Source: Thiolinea disciformis DSM 14473 (lineage in GTDB: Bacteria; Pseudomonadota; Gammaproteobacteria; Thiotrichales; Thiotrichaceae). From it: a DNA stretch of 64,000 nucleotides. The first letter of the stretch is position 1, and every line of letters starts with the position of its first letter. The stretch spans positions 35,838-99,837 of the forward strand of contig NZ_AQVE01000012.1 of the NCBI RefSeq assembly GCF_000371925.1, in the 5' to 3' direction. Made by a program: the position numbers and the translations under genes. Below, in pieces: positions 53,108 through 62,700 of this stretch. A model generated the notes under the pieces. It saw only the letters and a program-made list of their open reading frames with translations. It ran no database searches and had not been told where the DNA came from.

Positions 53108-53125
53108 ATTGACTGATTAGTCAAT
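53108..53125. promoter_or_regulatory. Second operator, shared bhmt/fhs divergent promoter
   Basis: ATTGACTGATTAGTCAAT differs from the operator before the mttB operon by one central base. On the + strand its TTGACT (53109-53114) is 17 bases from TGGAAT, a fair -10 box for fhs. On the - strand TTGACT also faces the bhmt-like gene. The same regulator probably controls both directions. Confidence 0.75.
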
Positions 53126-53174
53126 CAATGATGGAATGTCGCAAAGCTAAAATTAGGAGGAGAATAAGATCATC

Positions 53175-54851
53175 ATGCACCACCAAACTGATATTGAAAT
53201 CGCCCGTGCTGCCGCTAAAAAACCCATTCAAGAAATTGGCGAACAGCTCGGTATCCCACACTCAGAACTATTACCCTTTGGGCACGACAAAGCCAAAATT
53301 TCCGCTTCCTTTATCGAATCCCTACAAAATCGCCCTAATGGCAAACTCATTTTAGTGACGGCTATTTCACCAACGCCTGCGGGTGAAGGAAAAACGACTA
53401 CGACGGTTGGCTTAGCGGATGGTTTGCAGGCAATTGGTAAGAAATCCGTCGTTTGTATTCGTGAAGCTTCACTAGGCCCGTGCTTTGGGATGAAAGGGGG
53501 TGCGGCTGGTGGCGGTTATGCACAAGTGATTCCGATGGAAGACATTAACCTGCATTTCACCGGTGACTTCCATGCCATCACCAGCGCCCATAATTTGCTT
53601 GCCGCCATGATTGATAATCATATCTATTGGGGAAATAAGCTCGAAATCGATCCACGCCGTGTGGCTTGGAAACGCATCATGGATATGAATGACCGATCCT
53701 TGCGCGAAATCGTTATTTCCTTAGGGGATGCCACTAATGGTTTCCCGCGCCAAGCGGGGTTTGACATTACCGTGGCTTCGGAAGTGATGGCGATCTTATG
53801 CCTGTCTAAGGACTTGAAGGATTTGCAAGAGCGCCTTGGGCGTATGATTGTGGCTTATCGCCGCGACCACTCGCCTATTTATGCGAGCGATCTAAAAGCA
53901 GATGGCGCAATGACCGTATTATTGCAACAAGCCATGCAACCTAATCTGGTACAAACCCTAGAAAATACACCCGCCTTTGTACATGGCGGCCCTTTCGCGA
54001 ATATTGCCCACGGCTGTAATTCGATTATAGCTACCCAAACTGCCTTAAAATTAACGGATTATGTGGTGACTGAAGCAGGTTTTGGGGCTGACTTAGGTGC
54101 TGAAAAGTTTATTGATATTAAGTGTCGCAAAACGGGTTTAAAACCGGATGCCGTCGTATTAGTTGCCACTGTACGCGCCCTTAAAATGAATGGCGGCGTG
54201 ACCAAAGAGAATTTAGGCCAAGAAAATCTGCCAGCTTTACAAAAAGGCTGCGCTAACTTGGGTCGCCATTTAGAAAATTTACGTAATTTTGGCTTACCCG
54301 TTGTGATCGCGATTAATCATTTTAGTGCGGATACTGAGGCTGAAATTCAGGCGGTACAAGCTTATGCGGCGGAACATGGCGCGCAAGCCATTTTGTGTCA
54401 ACACTGGGCAAAGGGCTCCGCAGGTCTTACCGAGTTGGCTAAGCAGGTGGTGGCAATGACTGAACAACCGCATCACGACTTTCATTATTTGTATCCCGAT
54501 CATTTAGCTTTATTTAAAAAAATTGAAACCATCGCCAAGCAAATTTATCGGGCTGATGAAGTCTTAGCAGATCAAAAGATTCGCGATCAGTTAAAACGTT
54601 GGGAAGAGCAAGGCTATGGGCATTTGCCCATTTGCATGGCGAAAACACAATACAGCTTTACCACCGACCCTGATCGTCGTGGTGCTCCCAGTGGACATTC
54701 CGTGCCGGTACGCGAAGTCCGCTTAAGTGCTGGCGCAGGTTTTATCGTGGCGATTTGTGGCGAAATCATGACGATGCCCGGTTTGCCCAAACTACCGGCT
54801 GCGGAGCAAATCCACTTAAATGAACAAGGGGAAATTGAGGGATTATTTTAA
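53175..54851 (+). CDS. fhs: Formate-tetrahydrofolate ligase
   Basis: 558 residues. ATP site [31 protein letters not shown]-type motif [57 protein letters not shown]. It interconverts formate, ATP and THF with 10-formyl-THF. In this cluster it completes oxidation of methyl groups to formate with ATP gain, or supplies formyl-THF. It reads away from the bhmt-like gene and shares its operator. AGGAGGAG lies about 13 bases before the ATG, slightly long. Confidence 0.96.
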   Translation: MHHQTDIEIARAAAKKPIQEIGEQLGIPHSELLPFGHDKAKISASFIESLQNRPNGKLILVTAISPTPAGEGKTTTTVGLADGLQAIGKKSVVCIREASLGPCFGMKGGAAGGGYAQVIPMEDINLHFTGDFHAITSAHNLLAAMIDNHIYWGNKLEIDPRRVAWKRIMDMNDRSLREIVISLGDATNGFPRQAGFDITVASEVMAILCLSKDLKDLQERLGRMIVAYRRDHSPIYASDLKADGAMTVLLQQAMQPNLVQTLENTPAFVHGGPFANIAHGCNSIIATQTALKLTDYVVTEAGFGADLGAEKFIDIKCRKTGLKPDAVVLVATVRALKMNGGVTKENLGQENLPALQKGCANLGRHLENLRNFGLPVVIAINHFSADTEAEIQAVQAYAAEHGAQAILCQHWAKGSAGLTELAKQVVAMTEQPHHDFHYLYPDHLALFKKIETIAKQIYRADEVLADQKIRDQLKRWEEQGYGHLPICMAKTQYSFTTDPDRRGAPSGHSVPVREVRLSAGAGFIVAICGEIMTMPGLPKLPAAEQIHLNEQGEIEGLF

Positions 54852-54901
54852 AACATCAGCAGGGCGTTCTATCTTTATCCTAGACCACTCCTACAGATAA
54901 G

Positions 54902-54927
54902 CTAGAGGGTATTAAAATACACTCTAG
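54902..54927. repeat. Inverted repeat after fhs
   Basis: CTAGAGGGTATT and AATACACTCTAG pair over 12 bp with one mismatch and a 2-base spacer. No T-run follows, so it may be a 3' stabilising stem or operator-like symmetry rather than an intrinsic terminator. Confidence 0.4.
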
Positions 54928-54995
54928 TAAAACTAAAAGTGCTATTTATAGGATGGCTGCATCAGTGCGTTTGTTTACTGCAGGATATAAAAGAT

Positions 54996-55523
54996 TTATG
55001 AATCAGACAAGCTTTCCTCCCCCGTTTTTATCCAATGATCTATAATAGCCTCCCAACCTGACTGATTGGGAATTTTTCTCAAATAGTCAAGAAAAACTGA
55101 AAAAAAACTTTCAAGCATCGATTTTAATTCAGTGGTTGATAGCGTTTGTGTTTCTGGATGAGGAATCCATGCCGTAAGCGAATTGCATTTAATGACCCAC
55201 TGTCCCTCAACCGAAGGCTTGAAGTTAATATAGCGTTCTACACCCTGCTCAAATAAATCAAGATTAAAAACCTCACTTCGCTCAATCCCAAGCAATGCCT
55301 GAGGTAACTGAGGAACTAATGTTGCCAGATCCGTCCGGATATCTACTGGCCAGTCATTATCACCAAAACCACTTATCCTAAAACGACACTGTTCTTGCTC
55401 ACTGATATAAGCGCACAAATAATGCACCAGTGAGACAATACTATCCAACTCGGAATCAAATGTAGGTAGCGTGCTCGGGAATCTAGCTTCAGACAATGCT
55501 AGCTGAAAGTTCACATTTTTCAT
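54996..55523 (-). CDS. Hypothetical protein
   Basis: 175 residues, soluble and acidic, no signal peptide or membrane segment. It mixes helices and strands (FDSELDSIVSLVHYLCAYISEQEQCRFRISGFG; VERYINFKPSVEGQWVIKCNSLTAWIPHP; LKSMLESFFSVFLDYL). I do not recognise a family; the size and mixed fold would fit an immunity-type or DUF protein, but no toxin gene is adjacent. Single gene with AT-rich flanks. Confidence 0.55.
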   Translation of the reverse strand: MKNVNFQLALSEARFPSTLPTFDSELDSIVSLVHYLCAYISEQEQCRFRISGFGDNDWPVDIRTDLATLVPQLPQALLGIERSEVFNLDLFEQGVERYINFKPSVEGQWVIKCNSLTAWIPHPETQTLSTTELKSMLESFFSVFLDYLRKIPNQSGWEAIIDHWIKTGEESLSDS

Positions 55524-56215
55524 TCAATCGCCTTTTTTACCAACGAATGAGAATCTAAGCACGGCTAGGCTGTACACATACCAATACTCTTTGAAACCAA
55601 GATTAGTCGTAATGCCTCAAAAATTTCGTCATTTTGGAGTAATTACCTGACATAAACCAGCAGAAATTCTTACTGCAACTGCCTCATTGCCAGTTCAAGG
55701 ACTCATAACAGCTAGAAACTCAGCAGCGTGCTAGTTGTGGCTCCACTGTCCTCAGCCCTGTGGAGGTTTATTACTATGACGTCTAGCTCTATCTTTGAGC
55801 GCTTCAGTTCTCTTAGCGCCTGCACCGTGATCGCTAAAAGTATGCCCGAATTGTTTTTGGCTTTTCCAATTAAATATCTCTGTACATATACCCGCATTAT
55901 GCGCCAACACCATTGTACTGCTCACCTGTAAACAGGTAGAGGTTCACTGTACTGTCTCTGTGCAAGCGAATACCCCGTTCCAAGGCTTCGTAGTTTTAGG
56001 AGTCGAAACATTTATTAATCGCATGTTCTTCAACGCTTATGAGGTATGACCAAACTATGTATTAAGACTTAAGACCAAATTCAACCGCTTATCTACTAAA
56101 TATAAACGCCCATCCAATCCTGCTAGGTTTTATTGGATTTTTTTAGGTTATTGCAAGTCCATAGTTTAATAATCATTAGCTTGCGACCTTACCAAAGCCT
56201 TACGAGGATACCCCC
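55524..56215. other. Intergenic region without supported gene
   Basis: About 690 bases. Short ORFs occur on both strands (around 55712-55931), but none has a ribosome-binding site or protein-like composition. I see no transposase motif, tRNA or strong terminator. AGGAT near 56207 is the ribosome-binding site of the next gene. Confidence 0.4.
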
Positions 56216-57460
56216 ATGAATCCACGATTCGCGCCCTTAGCGGTATTAATTGTTACTTTGACGACTGGATTTAACTCATTTCCTAGCTATGCGGATAACC
56301 TATCTAATGTACAAGTACCTGCTAGTGCTAGCGATTTAGTAAGGATCTTTACGCCCCGCGATGAAGAAGATGAGGAGTTAGACACAGAAGAGTTGTCAGA
56401 GACGGAGACTGTTTCGGTTTATCCGAAAGTGGCAAAAGACCCCAGTAATGATGCCTTTAACGATATGCTTAACCTCATGGCGGCAGACCCGCATTACCTT
56501 AGTGAAGGTGATGTGCGGCGGATGGTGCAATACTTTGAATGGGCGCTCGAAGTTCCTTTGATCAATTCTGAGCGGAATGAGTTGCGTGAGCAAATTATTG
56601 CGGAACATGACAAAGATGGTGGTCAAAGTAGCCGTGCTTATCAGTTTTTATCCAGAGGGGTAGGGACTAAAATTGGCAATGTGTATTTCGATGCGCTTTC
56701 CAACCCTTTTGATGAATGGCAACGCCGTGATTTACAACGCGAATATTTACCCTTATTACGCCGCGAAGCTAAGAATGGAGATGGTTTAGCGCAATGGCTA
56801 ATGGGGCGTTATGACGAGGTGCAACCGCCATTGACGGCTGGAAAAGATGCGCTGCGCCCACAAGTCGCTAAAGTTTATGTCGAGCATGTGGTGTTTGCTT
56901 TAAATGAAATTGCGGGCGCTAAACCAGAAAAACCGATTTATAAAGTAACGCCTGAATTACAAATAAAAATAGCTCAACAATTGATTGCTGCATGGTCAAG
57001 TTTAGATAAAGCCAAACGGCAGGAGTTATTAGATTTACCCTTTGTGTGGGCGAATACCGTTAAAGCATGGCCTACTAAAAATGAAGCTGAAAAAACGCAA
57101 GCTCGTATTGTGTGGGGCAAGCAGTTTACGCCTTTATTTACTGAATTAGCTCCAATACATAAAGCACGGGTAGATGCTTATGAAAAAGCCGAAGCAGAGG
57201 CTAAAGCTAAGCAATTAGAACGCGAAAAAACTGAAGCTAAACGTGTTGCTAATTTAACACCTGAACAAAAAGCAGCAGAGTACTTAGCTAATCAGCAATT
57301 AATGCACGCGATGATTTCTAATCAAATGCAGGCCAACATGCAAATGCAGCAGCAAAATATGCAGGCATTAAGCAATATGCAACAAAGCTGGCATAATACG
57401 AATATGAATATTATTAATAATATGAATAGTACTTGGACTTATGAGTATGTGTATAAATAG
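56216..57460 (+). CDS. Hypothetical periplasmic protein with Met/Asn/Gln-rich tail
   Basis: 414 residues. A signal peptide ends FPSYA. An acidic patch (DEEDEELDTEELSETE) follows near residues 50-65, then a largely helical middle. From about residue 320 there is a charged coiled coil (EKAEAEAKAKQLEREKTEAKRVANL) and a tail very rich in Met, Gln and Asn (NQMQANMQMQQQNMQALSNMQ), ending TWTYEYVYK. I do not recognise the family. Probably secreted or periplasmic. Single gene. Confidence 0.7.
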   Translation: MNPRFAPLAVLIVTLTTGFNSFPSYADNLSNVQVPASASDLVRIFTPRDEEDEELDTEELSETETVSVYPKVAKDPSNDAFNDMLNLMAADPHYLSEGDVRRMVQYFEWALEVPLINSERNELREQIIAEHDKDGGQSSRAYQFLSRGVGTKIGNVYFDALSNPFDEWQRRDLQREYLPLLRREAKNGDGLAQWLMGRYDEVQPPLTAGKDALRPQVAKVYVEHVVFALNEIAGAKPEKPIYKVTPELQIKIAQQLIAAWSSLDKAKRQELLDLPFVWANTVKAWPTKNEAEKTQARIVWGKQFTPLFTELAPIHKARVDAYEKAEAEAKAKQLEREKTEAKRVANLTPEQKAAEYLANQQLMHAMISNQMQANMQMQQQNMQALSNMQQSWHNTNMNIINNMNSTWTYEYVYK

Positions 57461-57656
57461 CGAAGTAGCCTACAGGCTCGTCACAGCAGCTTACCTCTTC
57501 ATAAATAGGGGCAGCGATCCGTTGTCTCATTGGGCTAACATTTCACTTAGCCGATAGCAAACATAATACGCCTGTAGTTTACTAGCCTTAATACAAGTTT
57601 TTCAGTTACGCTGGATGTTCTCACTATCACTAGCCTGATGAGTTTCCCACCTGTTT

Positions 57657-58739
57657 ATGCCTAGCTTACCTCTCTCTTTCATTGTAGCGTTTTTACTGCT
57701 TATTTTACTGTTACGCTTTAGCAAGATGCTGGGGACTCACCGTCAGTATTGGTCGATTTATATCTTTTTGCTATTGCTGATAGGTATGAAGATCGTAGTG
57801 GGATTTCGTTGGAGTTCTAATCATGAACTACTACGCACACTCCAGCCGTTGCTAGCTGTGCTATTACCTAGTTTGACGTGGTATCTGTTCAATCAGTTAC
57901 GTAATGCAAAACCTGCTAGGTGGCTACATAGCTTACCGCTATTATTAATGCTAGGCGCTTGGCAATATTGGCATGAAGCTGTTGATGTTATTATTGTTTT
58001 CACCTATTTGGCTTATGGTTTTGCTCTAATAAGCTTGGCGCTGAAAACGCCTGATCAATGGGTCATGTCACGGTTTGATGCACTTCCCTTTTTAAACAAA
58101 GCCGCCGCTACTGCGGGTATCCTTTTTATGATTTCCGGTCTAGTCGATACCATCGTCGCGTTTGATTTTGCATGGTATCAAGGTCAACACGCGTCCACCG
58201 TGATTGCTACCTTACATGCGCTCATGATTGTAATACTAGGCTGGGTAATTGCATGGATGGGGTATACGACACCGCCCTTTAGCACAAACGAAGCACATCG
58301 TGCAGCCCCCAAAACGCTCAAGGATGAAGCGGTAGACCCTGACCCACAGCAAGCGCTTGATTACCAATTACTAATCAAGCAATTAGACAGTTTATTACGC
58401 ACGCAAGCCTTATACTGCGATCCTGATTTAAGTCTAAATCGCTTAGCTCGCAAACTGGGGATACCTGCACGTACTGTTTCTGCCGCCGTGAATAGCGTAC
58501 TGTCTTGTAATGTTTCGCAGTTAATTAATGCTTATCGGGTTGAATGTATTACGCAGCAACTTGATCAAAGCGAGCAGAGCATTACCGAAATTATGGGCAA
58601 TTGCGGCTTTCAAACTAAATCTAATTTTAATCGTGAATTTCGCCGCCTCACGGGTATGAATCCCAGTGAGTGGCGCAAACGTGCAGTGAAAACTCCGTTT
58701 GAAATGACTAAGGCTTTGACAGTTTCAAAAACTGACTGA
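57657..58739 (+). CDS. Membrane-bound AraC-family transcriptional regulator
   Basis: 360 residues. The N-terminal ~210 residues form about seven membrane helices (LPLSFIVAFLLLILLLRF; YWSIYIFLLLLIGMKIVV; and others, ending ALMIVILGWVIAWMGY). The C-terminal AraC DNA-binding domain follows (LSLNRLARKLGIPARTVSAAVNSVL; ITEIMGNCGFQTKSNFNREFRRLTGMNPSEWRKR). Such regulators sense a lipid or membrane signal. The 3' end overlaps the convergent hydrolase gene by 32 bases, which is its likely functional partner or target. Confidence 0.88.
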   Translation: MPSLPLSFIVAFLLLILLLRFSKMLGTHRQYWSIYIFLLLLIGMKIVVGFRWSSNHELLRTLQPLLAVLLPSLTWYLFNQLRNAKPARWLHSLPLLLMLGAWQYWHEAVDVIIVFTYLAYGFALISLALKTPDQWVMSRFDALPFLNKAAATAGILFMISGLVDTIVAFDFAWYQGQHASTVIATLHALMIVILGWVIAWMGYTTPPFSTNEAHRAAPKTLKDEAVDPDPQQALDYQLLIKQLDSLLRTQALYCDPDLSLNRLARKLGIPARTVSAAVNSVLSCNVSQLINAYRVECITQQLDQSEQSITEIMGNCGFQTKSNFNREFRRLTGMNPSEWRKRAVKTPFEMTKALTVSKTD

Positions 58740-59769
58740 CTTTAGTAATGATTTGCTGGTGAATGTGAGCACGATCAGTACCTACGGGATCGGTACAAAT
58801 GGGGTCATCTTGTTCTTCGCGTAACAGCTCTTCGCCTATCGGTTTACACTCTGGTAAGAAAGTAAAGTGATAGGCAGGTGCGAACACACTATACTCAGCT
58901 TTTGGAATAAGTTTAACTATATTGCTACCTGTTTCAGCCATATCGGTTGTTTTCCAACGTTGTGCAGTCGTACCCAGATTAATCAACAGCATGGGTATTT
59001 TTATAGCTTGTAAACTGTCAGGCAGCGCTGCATAACCCATACCCGGCTCGATAACTACCATTTGACTAAAACGATGTTCGCTTAAATCCTGTTCCCAGCT
59101 ATCCGGCAATTGCTGAAGATCAACCTGTTCTTTGTTTAAAAACGCGCAATCAGGTTCTTTAGGCAAACGCTTACAATGCAGGTGATAAGCTTTTCGATCA
59201 AAACGCACACCTGCTAAGGTCAATGCTGTTGTACCACCCAGTGAGAAACCCAACATGCTGATGTGTTGTTCATCAATAAACGGGGCAATCTTGGAATCTT
59301 GCAAAAGGTGATCCAAAGCAGCTTTGACATCATTGGCACGCTGATCAAAAAGAATCATACCGCGTGCGGAACTGTCTCCTGTGGTCGTGCTTTGATGATT
59401 AAGGAGCATGACTAGTGCACCTGCTTGCGCTAAGCCATTAGCTAACCACGCTAAACCCGCCATATGCCCACCCGATCCATGTGAAATAAGGACTAGGGGA
59501 TGTTTTCCTTGAGCTATTGCCGCATGGTTATAAGCCGACCGACCATAGAAAATACGATTTTCGCCAATGGTGAGGGTTTCAGAGGGGGCAGCGGCGGGAT
59601 ACCAGAGCGATGCTTCAATGGGCTTAGAGCGATGTTTAGCAGTGAACGTGAAACTTTGATAAGCAGCCAGATCAGGTTTTGCCGCATCTGCCGCATAAGT
59701 GGGTGCGATGAGGCAAACGGTAATAAGGGCTATTTTTATTAAAGTAGTTAAGGGGGTTTTGCAGTTCAT
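58708..59769 (-). CDS. Secreted alpha/beta hydrolase (PAF-acetylhydrolase-like)
   Basis: 353 residues. A signal peptide ends APTYA. The nucleophile elbow is MLGFSLGGTTALTLAG, the oxyanion-side motif is PLVLISHGSGGHMAGL, and FAPAYHFTFLPEC carries a candidate catalytic His near the end. This fits dienelactone/PAF-AH-like esterases. Probably periplasmic lipid or ester hydrolase. Convergent with the membrane AraC gene, 3' ends overlapping. Confidence 0.82.
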   Translation of the reverse strand: MNCKTPLTTLIKIALITVCLIAPTYAADAAKPDLAAYQSFTFTAKHRSKPIEASLWYPAAAPSETLTIGENRIFYGRSAYNHAAIAQGKHPLVLISHGSGGHMAGLAWLANGLAQAGALVMLLNHQSTTTGDSSARGMILFDQRANDVKAALDHLLQDSKIAPFIDEQHISMLGFSLGGTTALTLAGVRFDRKAYHLHCKRLPKEPDCAFLNKEQVDLQQLPDSWEQDLSEHRFSQMVVIEPGMGYAALPDSLQAIKIPMLLINLGTTAQRWKTTDMAETGSNIVKLIPKAEYSVFAPAYHFTFLPECKPIGEELLREEQDDPICTDPVGTDRAHIHQQIITKVSQFLKLSKP

Positions 59770-59909
59770 GAGCCACTCGGTTTAGTTGATTAAGTGGCTT
59801 GAAGTTAAGCTGGAGCGGACATAGTTGGCGACCTAGAACGTGATTTAGGTCGCGGGTTTAGTTACTCCAACAGGCTATGGGTCATTCCGGCTAGGGTAAA
59901 TTGTAACAC

Positions 59910-60722
59910 TCAGCTTTGCATGAGTTGTTTGATGCCTGCAATAAAGTCGGCATCATCTTTCTGTTTTCGCTCATTGAGCAGTTGCTCTGCATCAGCTCCC
60001 GCTCGAAAACGTAAGCGCTTGCTATCTTCATTAGCTGCCTGCCAAATGACTTCTGCCACGACTTCTGGCGCAGAAGGCTTAGCGGCTAGTTTTCCGAATA
60101 GCTTGCCCATGGCTTCCACAGTAGGCATATATTCAGGCAAGTTCTCATCCATCGCGAAATCAAAGGAGCTGCCACCGAAATTGGTTTTGATCATGCCCGG
60201 TTCAACAATGCGTACCTGAATACCGAGTGGCTCTAGTTCATAGTGTAAGGCTTCAGACAGACCTTCGACGGCGAACTTTGTGCCATGATAGAGCGTGCCG
60301 AGTGGGAAGGTGATCTGTCCCCCAATGGATGAAATATTGATAATCGTGCCAGATTTATTTTTACGCATATGGGGTAGCACAGCTTTGGTTACTGCCAATA
60401 AACCAAGCACATTGGTATCAAACTGGCGGCGGATGCGTTCCATTGAAAATGCTTCTAGTGCACCATAAGCCCCATAACCAGCGTTATTCAGTAGCACATC
60501 AATCTTGCCAAAGCGCTTAATCCCTTCTGCAACAGCGGCAGAAATACTAGCTGCATCAGTTACATCAAGTTGCGTTATCTGCACATGATCTAATTGACCG
60601 AGTTCAGCACCATTGGCGGGATTACGCATAGTAGCGACCACATTCCAGCCTTTAGCTTGAAAATAGCGAGCTGTAGTTTCACCAATACCCGATGAAGCAC
60701 CCGTAATGAATATAGTTTTCAT
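59910..60722 (-). CDS. Short-chain dehydrogenase/reductase
   Basis: 270 residues, classical SDR: TGASSGIG cofactor motif, NNAGYGAYG, Ser in INISSIGGQITFPLG, and catalytic YHGTK. It has the SDR A/B split typical of oxidoreductases acting on hydroxyl or carbonyl groups with NADPH. It lies 10 bases after the second SDR gene, forming a two-gene operon divergent from the AraC gene at 61768. Substrate unknown. Confidence 0.9.
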   Translation of the reverse strand: MKTIFITGASSGIGETTARYFQAKGWNVVATMRNPANGAELGQLDHVQITQLDVTDAASISAAVAEGIKRFGKIDVLLNNAGYGAYGALEAFSMERIRRQFDTNVLGLLAVTKAVLPHMRKNKSGTIINISSIGGQITFPLGTLYHGTKFAVEGLSEALHYELEPLGIQVRIVEPGMIKTNFGGSSFDFAMDENLPEYMPTVEAMGKLFGKLAAKPSAPEVVAEVIWQAANEDSKRLRFRAGADAEQLLNERKQKDDADFIAGIKQLMQS

Positions 60723-60732
60723 GGGTTTTTCC

Positions 60733-61602
60733 TTAGGCGTTTAAGTCGAGCATTTGTTCAATGCCGAAATTAGTGAACACTGAGCGGGTAATATCGTGTA
60801 GTTCTGCATTATAGCGTTCGATATAAGAGCCGACACCCGTATAATCGACTACTGTGCGGAATGGTTTTTGGCCAAAAGGCAGCGCTAGCAAGGAGACAAC
60901 CGCTTCGGCGATGCGCTCAGGACGTTGTTCAGGCATAGCTTCCAGCATTTGCGCTAGTCCAGCGGCAGAAAAAGCAGGCACGGCTGCAAAATCGCCATAT
61001 TGTGCTTCACGGATAGGATCATTGACCTGAATCAGATCATTAAAAAAGGCTGTGGGCATTGCGCCAGGTTCAATAATACAAGATTCAATACCAAAACCCG
61101 AAAGCTCACTTCGATAGCACTCGACAATGGCTTCTAATGCCCATTTTGATGCGGAATAAGTACCATAGAAGGGTGTAGCAATGCGCCCAATCAGACTGGA
61201 TGTATAGAGTACCGTACCACGTCCCTGACTGCGCAGATGGGGTAGTGCAGCACGCATAACCCGCTGAACCCCCATGACATTGACCTCAAAAACGCGGCTC
61301 ATCGCCTCAGGTGACATGAGTTCTTGAATGCCATAAGAACCAATGCCCGCATTGTTGAACACAATATCTAATCCATCCAGTTGCGCAATGGCTTTAGCTA
61401 CCCCGCGTTCGGTGCTATCGGTGTCGGTGACATCCATTTCAATAATAGTTGCACCTGCGGCTTCGAGTTCAGCCACAGCCGCTGCATTTTTGCCCTCACG
61501 ACTACGCACACTGCCTGCCACCGCATAGCCTTTTTCCAATAAGGCAAGCGCAGTCGGTTTGCCAAAACCGCCTGCAATGCCTGTGATTAGAATCTTTTCC
61601 AT
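60733..61602 (-). CDS. Short-chain dehydrogenase/reductase
   Basis: 289 residues: TGIAGGFGKPTAL at the cofactor site (a variant of TGxxxGxG), FNNAGIGSYGIQ, VLYTSSLIGRIATPFYGTYSASKWAL with catalytic Tyr-x3-Lys. First gene of the SDR pair, divergent from the AraC regulator that probably controls it. Substrate unknown. Confidence 0.9.
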   Translation of the reverse strand: MEKILITGIAGGFGKPTALALLEKGYAVAGSVRSREGKNAAAVAELEAAGATIIEMDVTDTDSTERGVAKAIAQLDGLDIVFNNAGIGSYGIQELMSPEAMSRVFEVNVMGVQRVMRAALPHLRSQGRGTVLYTSSLIGRIATPFYGTYSASKWALEAIVECYRSELSGFGIESCIIEPGAMPTAFFNDLIQVNDPIREAQYGDFAAVPAFSAAGLAQMLEAMPEQRPERIAEAVVSLLALPFGQKPFRTVVDYTGVGSYIERYNAELHDITRSVFTNFGIEQMLDLNA

Positions 61603-61767
61603 GCTTTACTCCTTTGAGATTGATAAGAGCATAATACTGGTAGGGATGGTGTGATTCTTTCTGTTTACTCCTGATTTTTTGCCTAATCCTCCAGAAAGCA
61701 TGATTTTTTGCAAAATAGCGTACTGCATCATGTTATGGTTTATGGCAGTATCATAATGGAGAAAATA

Positions 61768-62664
61768 ATGACAGCACAGGTACTATTGCAGTGTGTATCA
61801 GACCTGCTGACTAATGCAGGCGTGCAGCAAGGTATGCTGTTCCATGAAAGCAGCGGAACACATCTATTAAGGTATCAAGCTAGTAGCGGATTAAATTCAA
61901 CGGTTTATCATCCCTTGCTTTGTTTAGTCCTACAAGGCGCTAAGCAGGTCGGAGCTAGTGACAAAATGCTGACCGTTCGTGCGGGGCAATCCGTGATAGC
62001 GAGTCATACCTTGCCAGTGGTTTCTCGTATTACTGAAGCCTCGCCTGATTTGCCTTATGTAGCGCTGGTTTTTCCGCTGGATCTTGATCTATTGCGTTCC
62101 TTGTCTCCTAGTATTAGTGGGGTGCAGCTCTCCAGCAAACGCTCTAAGGATTCCTTTTCAATTTGTCGTTGTGAGACGAATCAAGACATAGAGGATGCCT
62201 TGTGTCGCTATTTTTCCCAATGTCGCAGTGACGCTACCCGAAACTTATTAGCACCTATCACACGGCGAGAAATCCATGCACGCCTATTATTGAGCGAACA
62301 CTCCGAGATGCTACATCGATTGCTGTGGCATGAAAGCACCGCCAGCCGCATTTTTCAGGCAACACAGGACATTCAAGCGAATCTGGCGAAAAATATTGCG
62401 ATTGGCGATTTAGCCCAACGGGTTGGGATGAGCAATTCGACGTTTTTTGAGCAATTTAAAGTGGTGACCGGAACCTCACCGCTGCAATATCAGAAGGAAT
62501 TGCGCCTACTGCACGCCCGTGATGAACTGCATACCCCCAGTGCTAAGGTATCAGAGATAGCATTTGCCGTGGGGTATGAAAGTTTGGCGCAGTTTTCGAG
62601 GGAGTACACCCGTAAATTCGGGCGATCCCCCAGACAAGATCGCCAACTGGCGCATGTCGCCTAA
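61768..62664 (+). CDS. AraC-family transcriptional regulator
   Basis: 298 residues from the ATG at 61768, which has GGAG seven or eight bases upstream; earlier in-frame starts lack one. N-terminal AraC_N ligand domain (YHPLLCLVLQGAKQVGASDKMLTVRAGQSVIASHTLPVVSRI) and a C-terminal AraC domain (IGDLAQRVGMSNSTFFEQFKVVTGTSPLQYQKELRLLHAR; VSEIAFAVGYESLAQFSREYTRKFGRSP). Divergent from the SDR pair, the usual arrangement for control of oxidoreductase genes by this subfamily. Confidence 0.92.
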   Translation: MTAQVLLQCVSDLLTNAGVQQGMLFHESSGTHLLRYQASSGLNSTVYHPLLCLVLQGAKQVGASDKMLTVRAGQSVIASHTLPVVSRITEASPDLPYVALVFPLDLDLLRSLSPSISGVQLSSKRSKDSFSICRCETNQDIEDALCRYFSQCRSDATRNLLAPITRREIHARLLLSEHSEMLHRLLWHESTASRIFQATQDIQANLAKNIAIGDLAQRVGMSNSTFFEQFKVVTGTSPLQYQKELRLLHARDELHTPSAKVSEIAFAVGYESLAQFSREYTRKFGRSPRQDRQLAHVA

Positions 62665-62700
62665 AATGTGGAGAGGGTGTAAAAATAGGATTTAAATTAT

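Noticed and set aside
55712..55931. Overlapping short ORFs on both strands
   Set aside because: They shadow each other, lack ribosome-binding sites and resemble no protein family.
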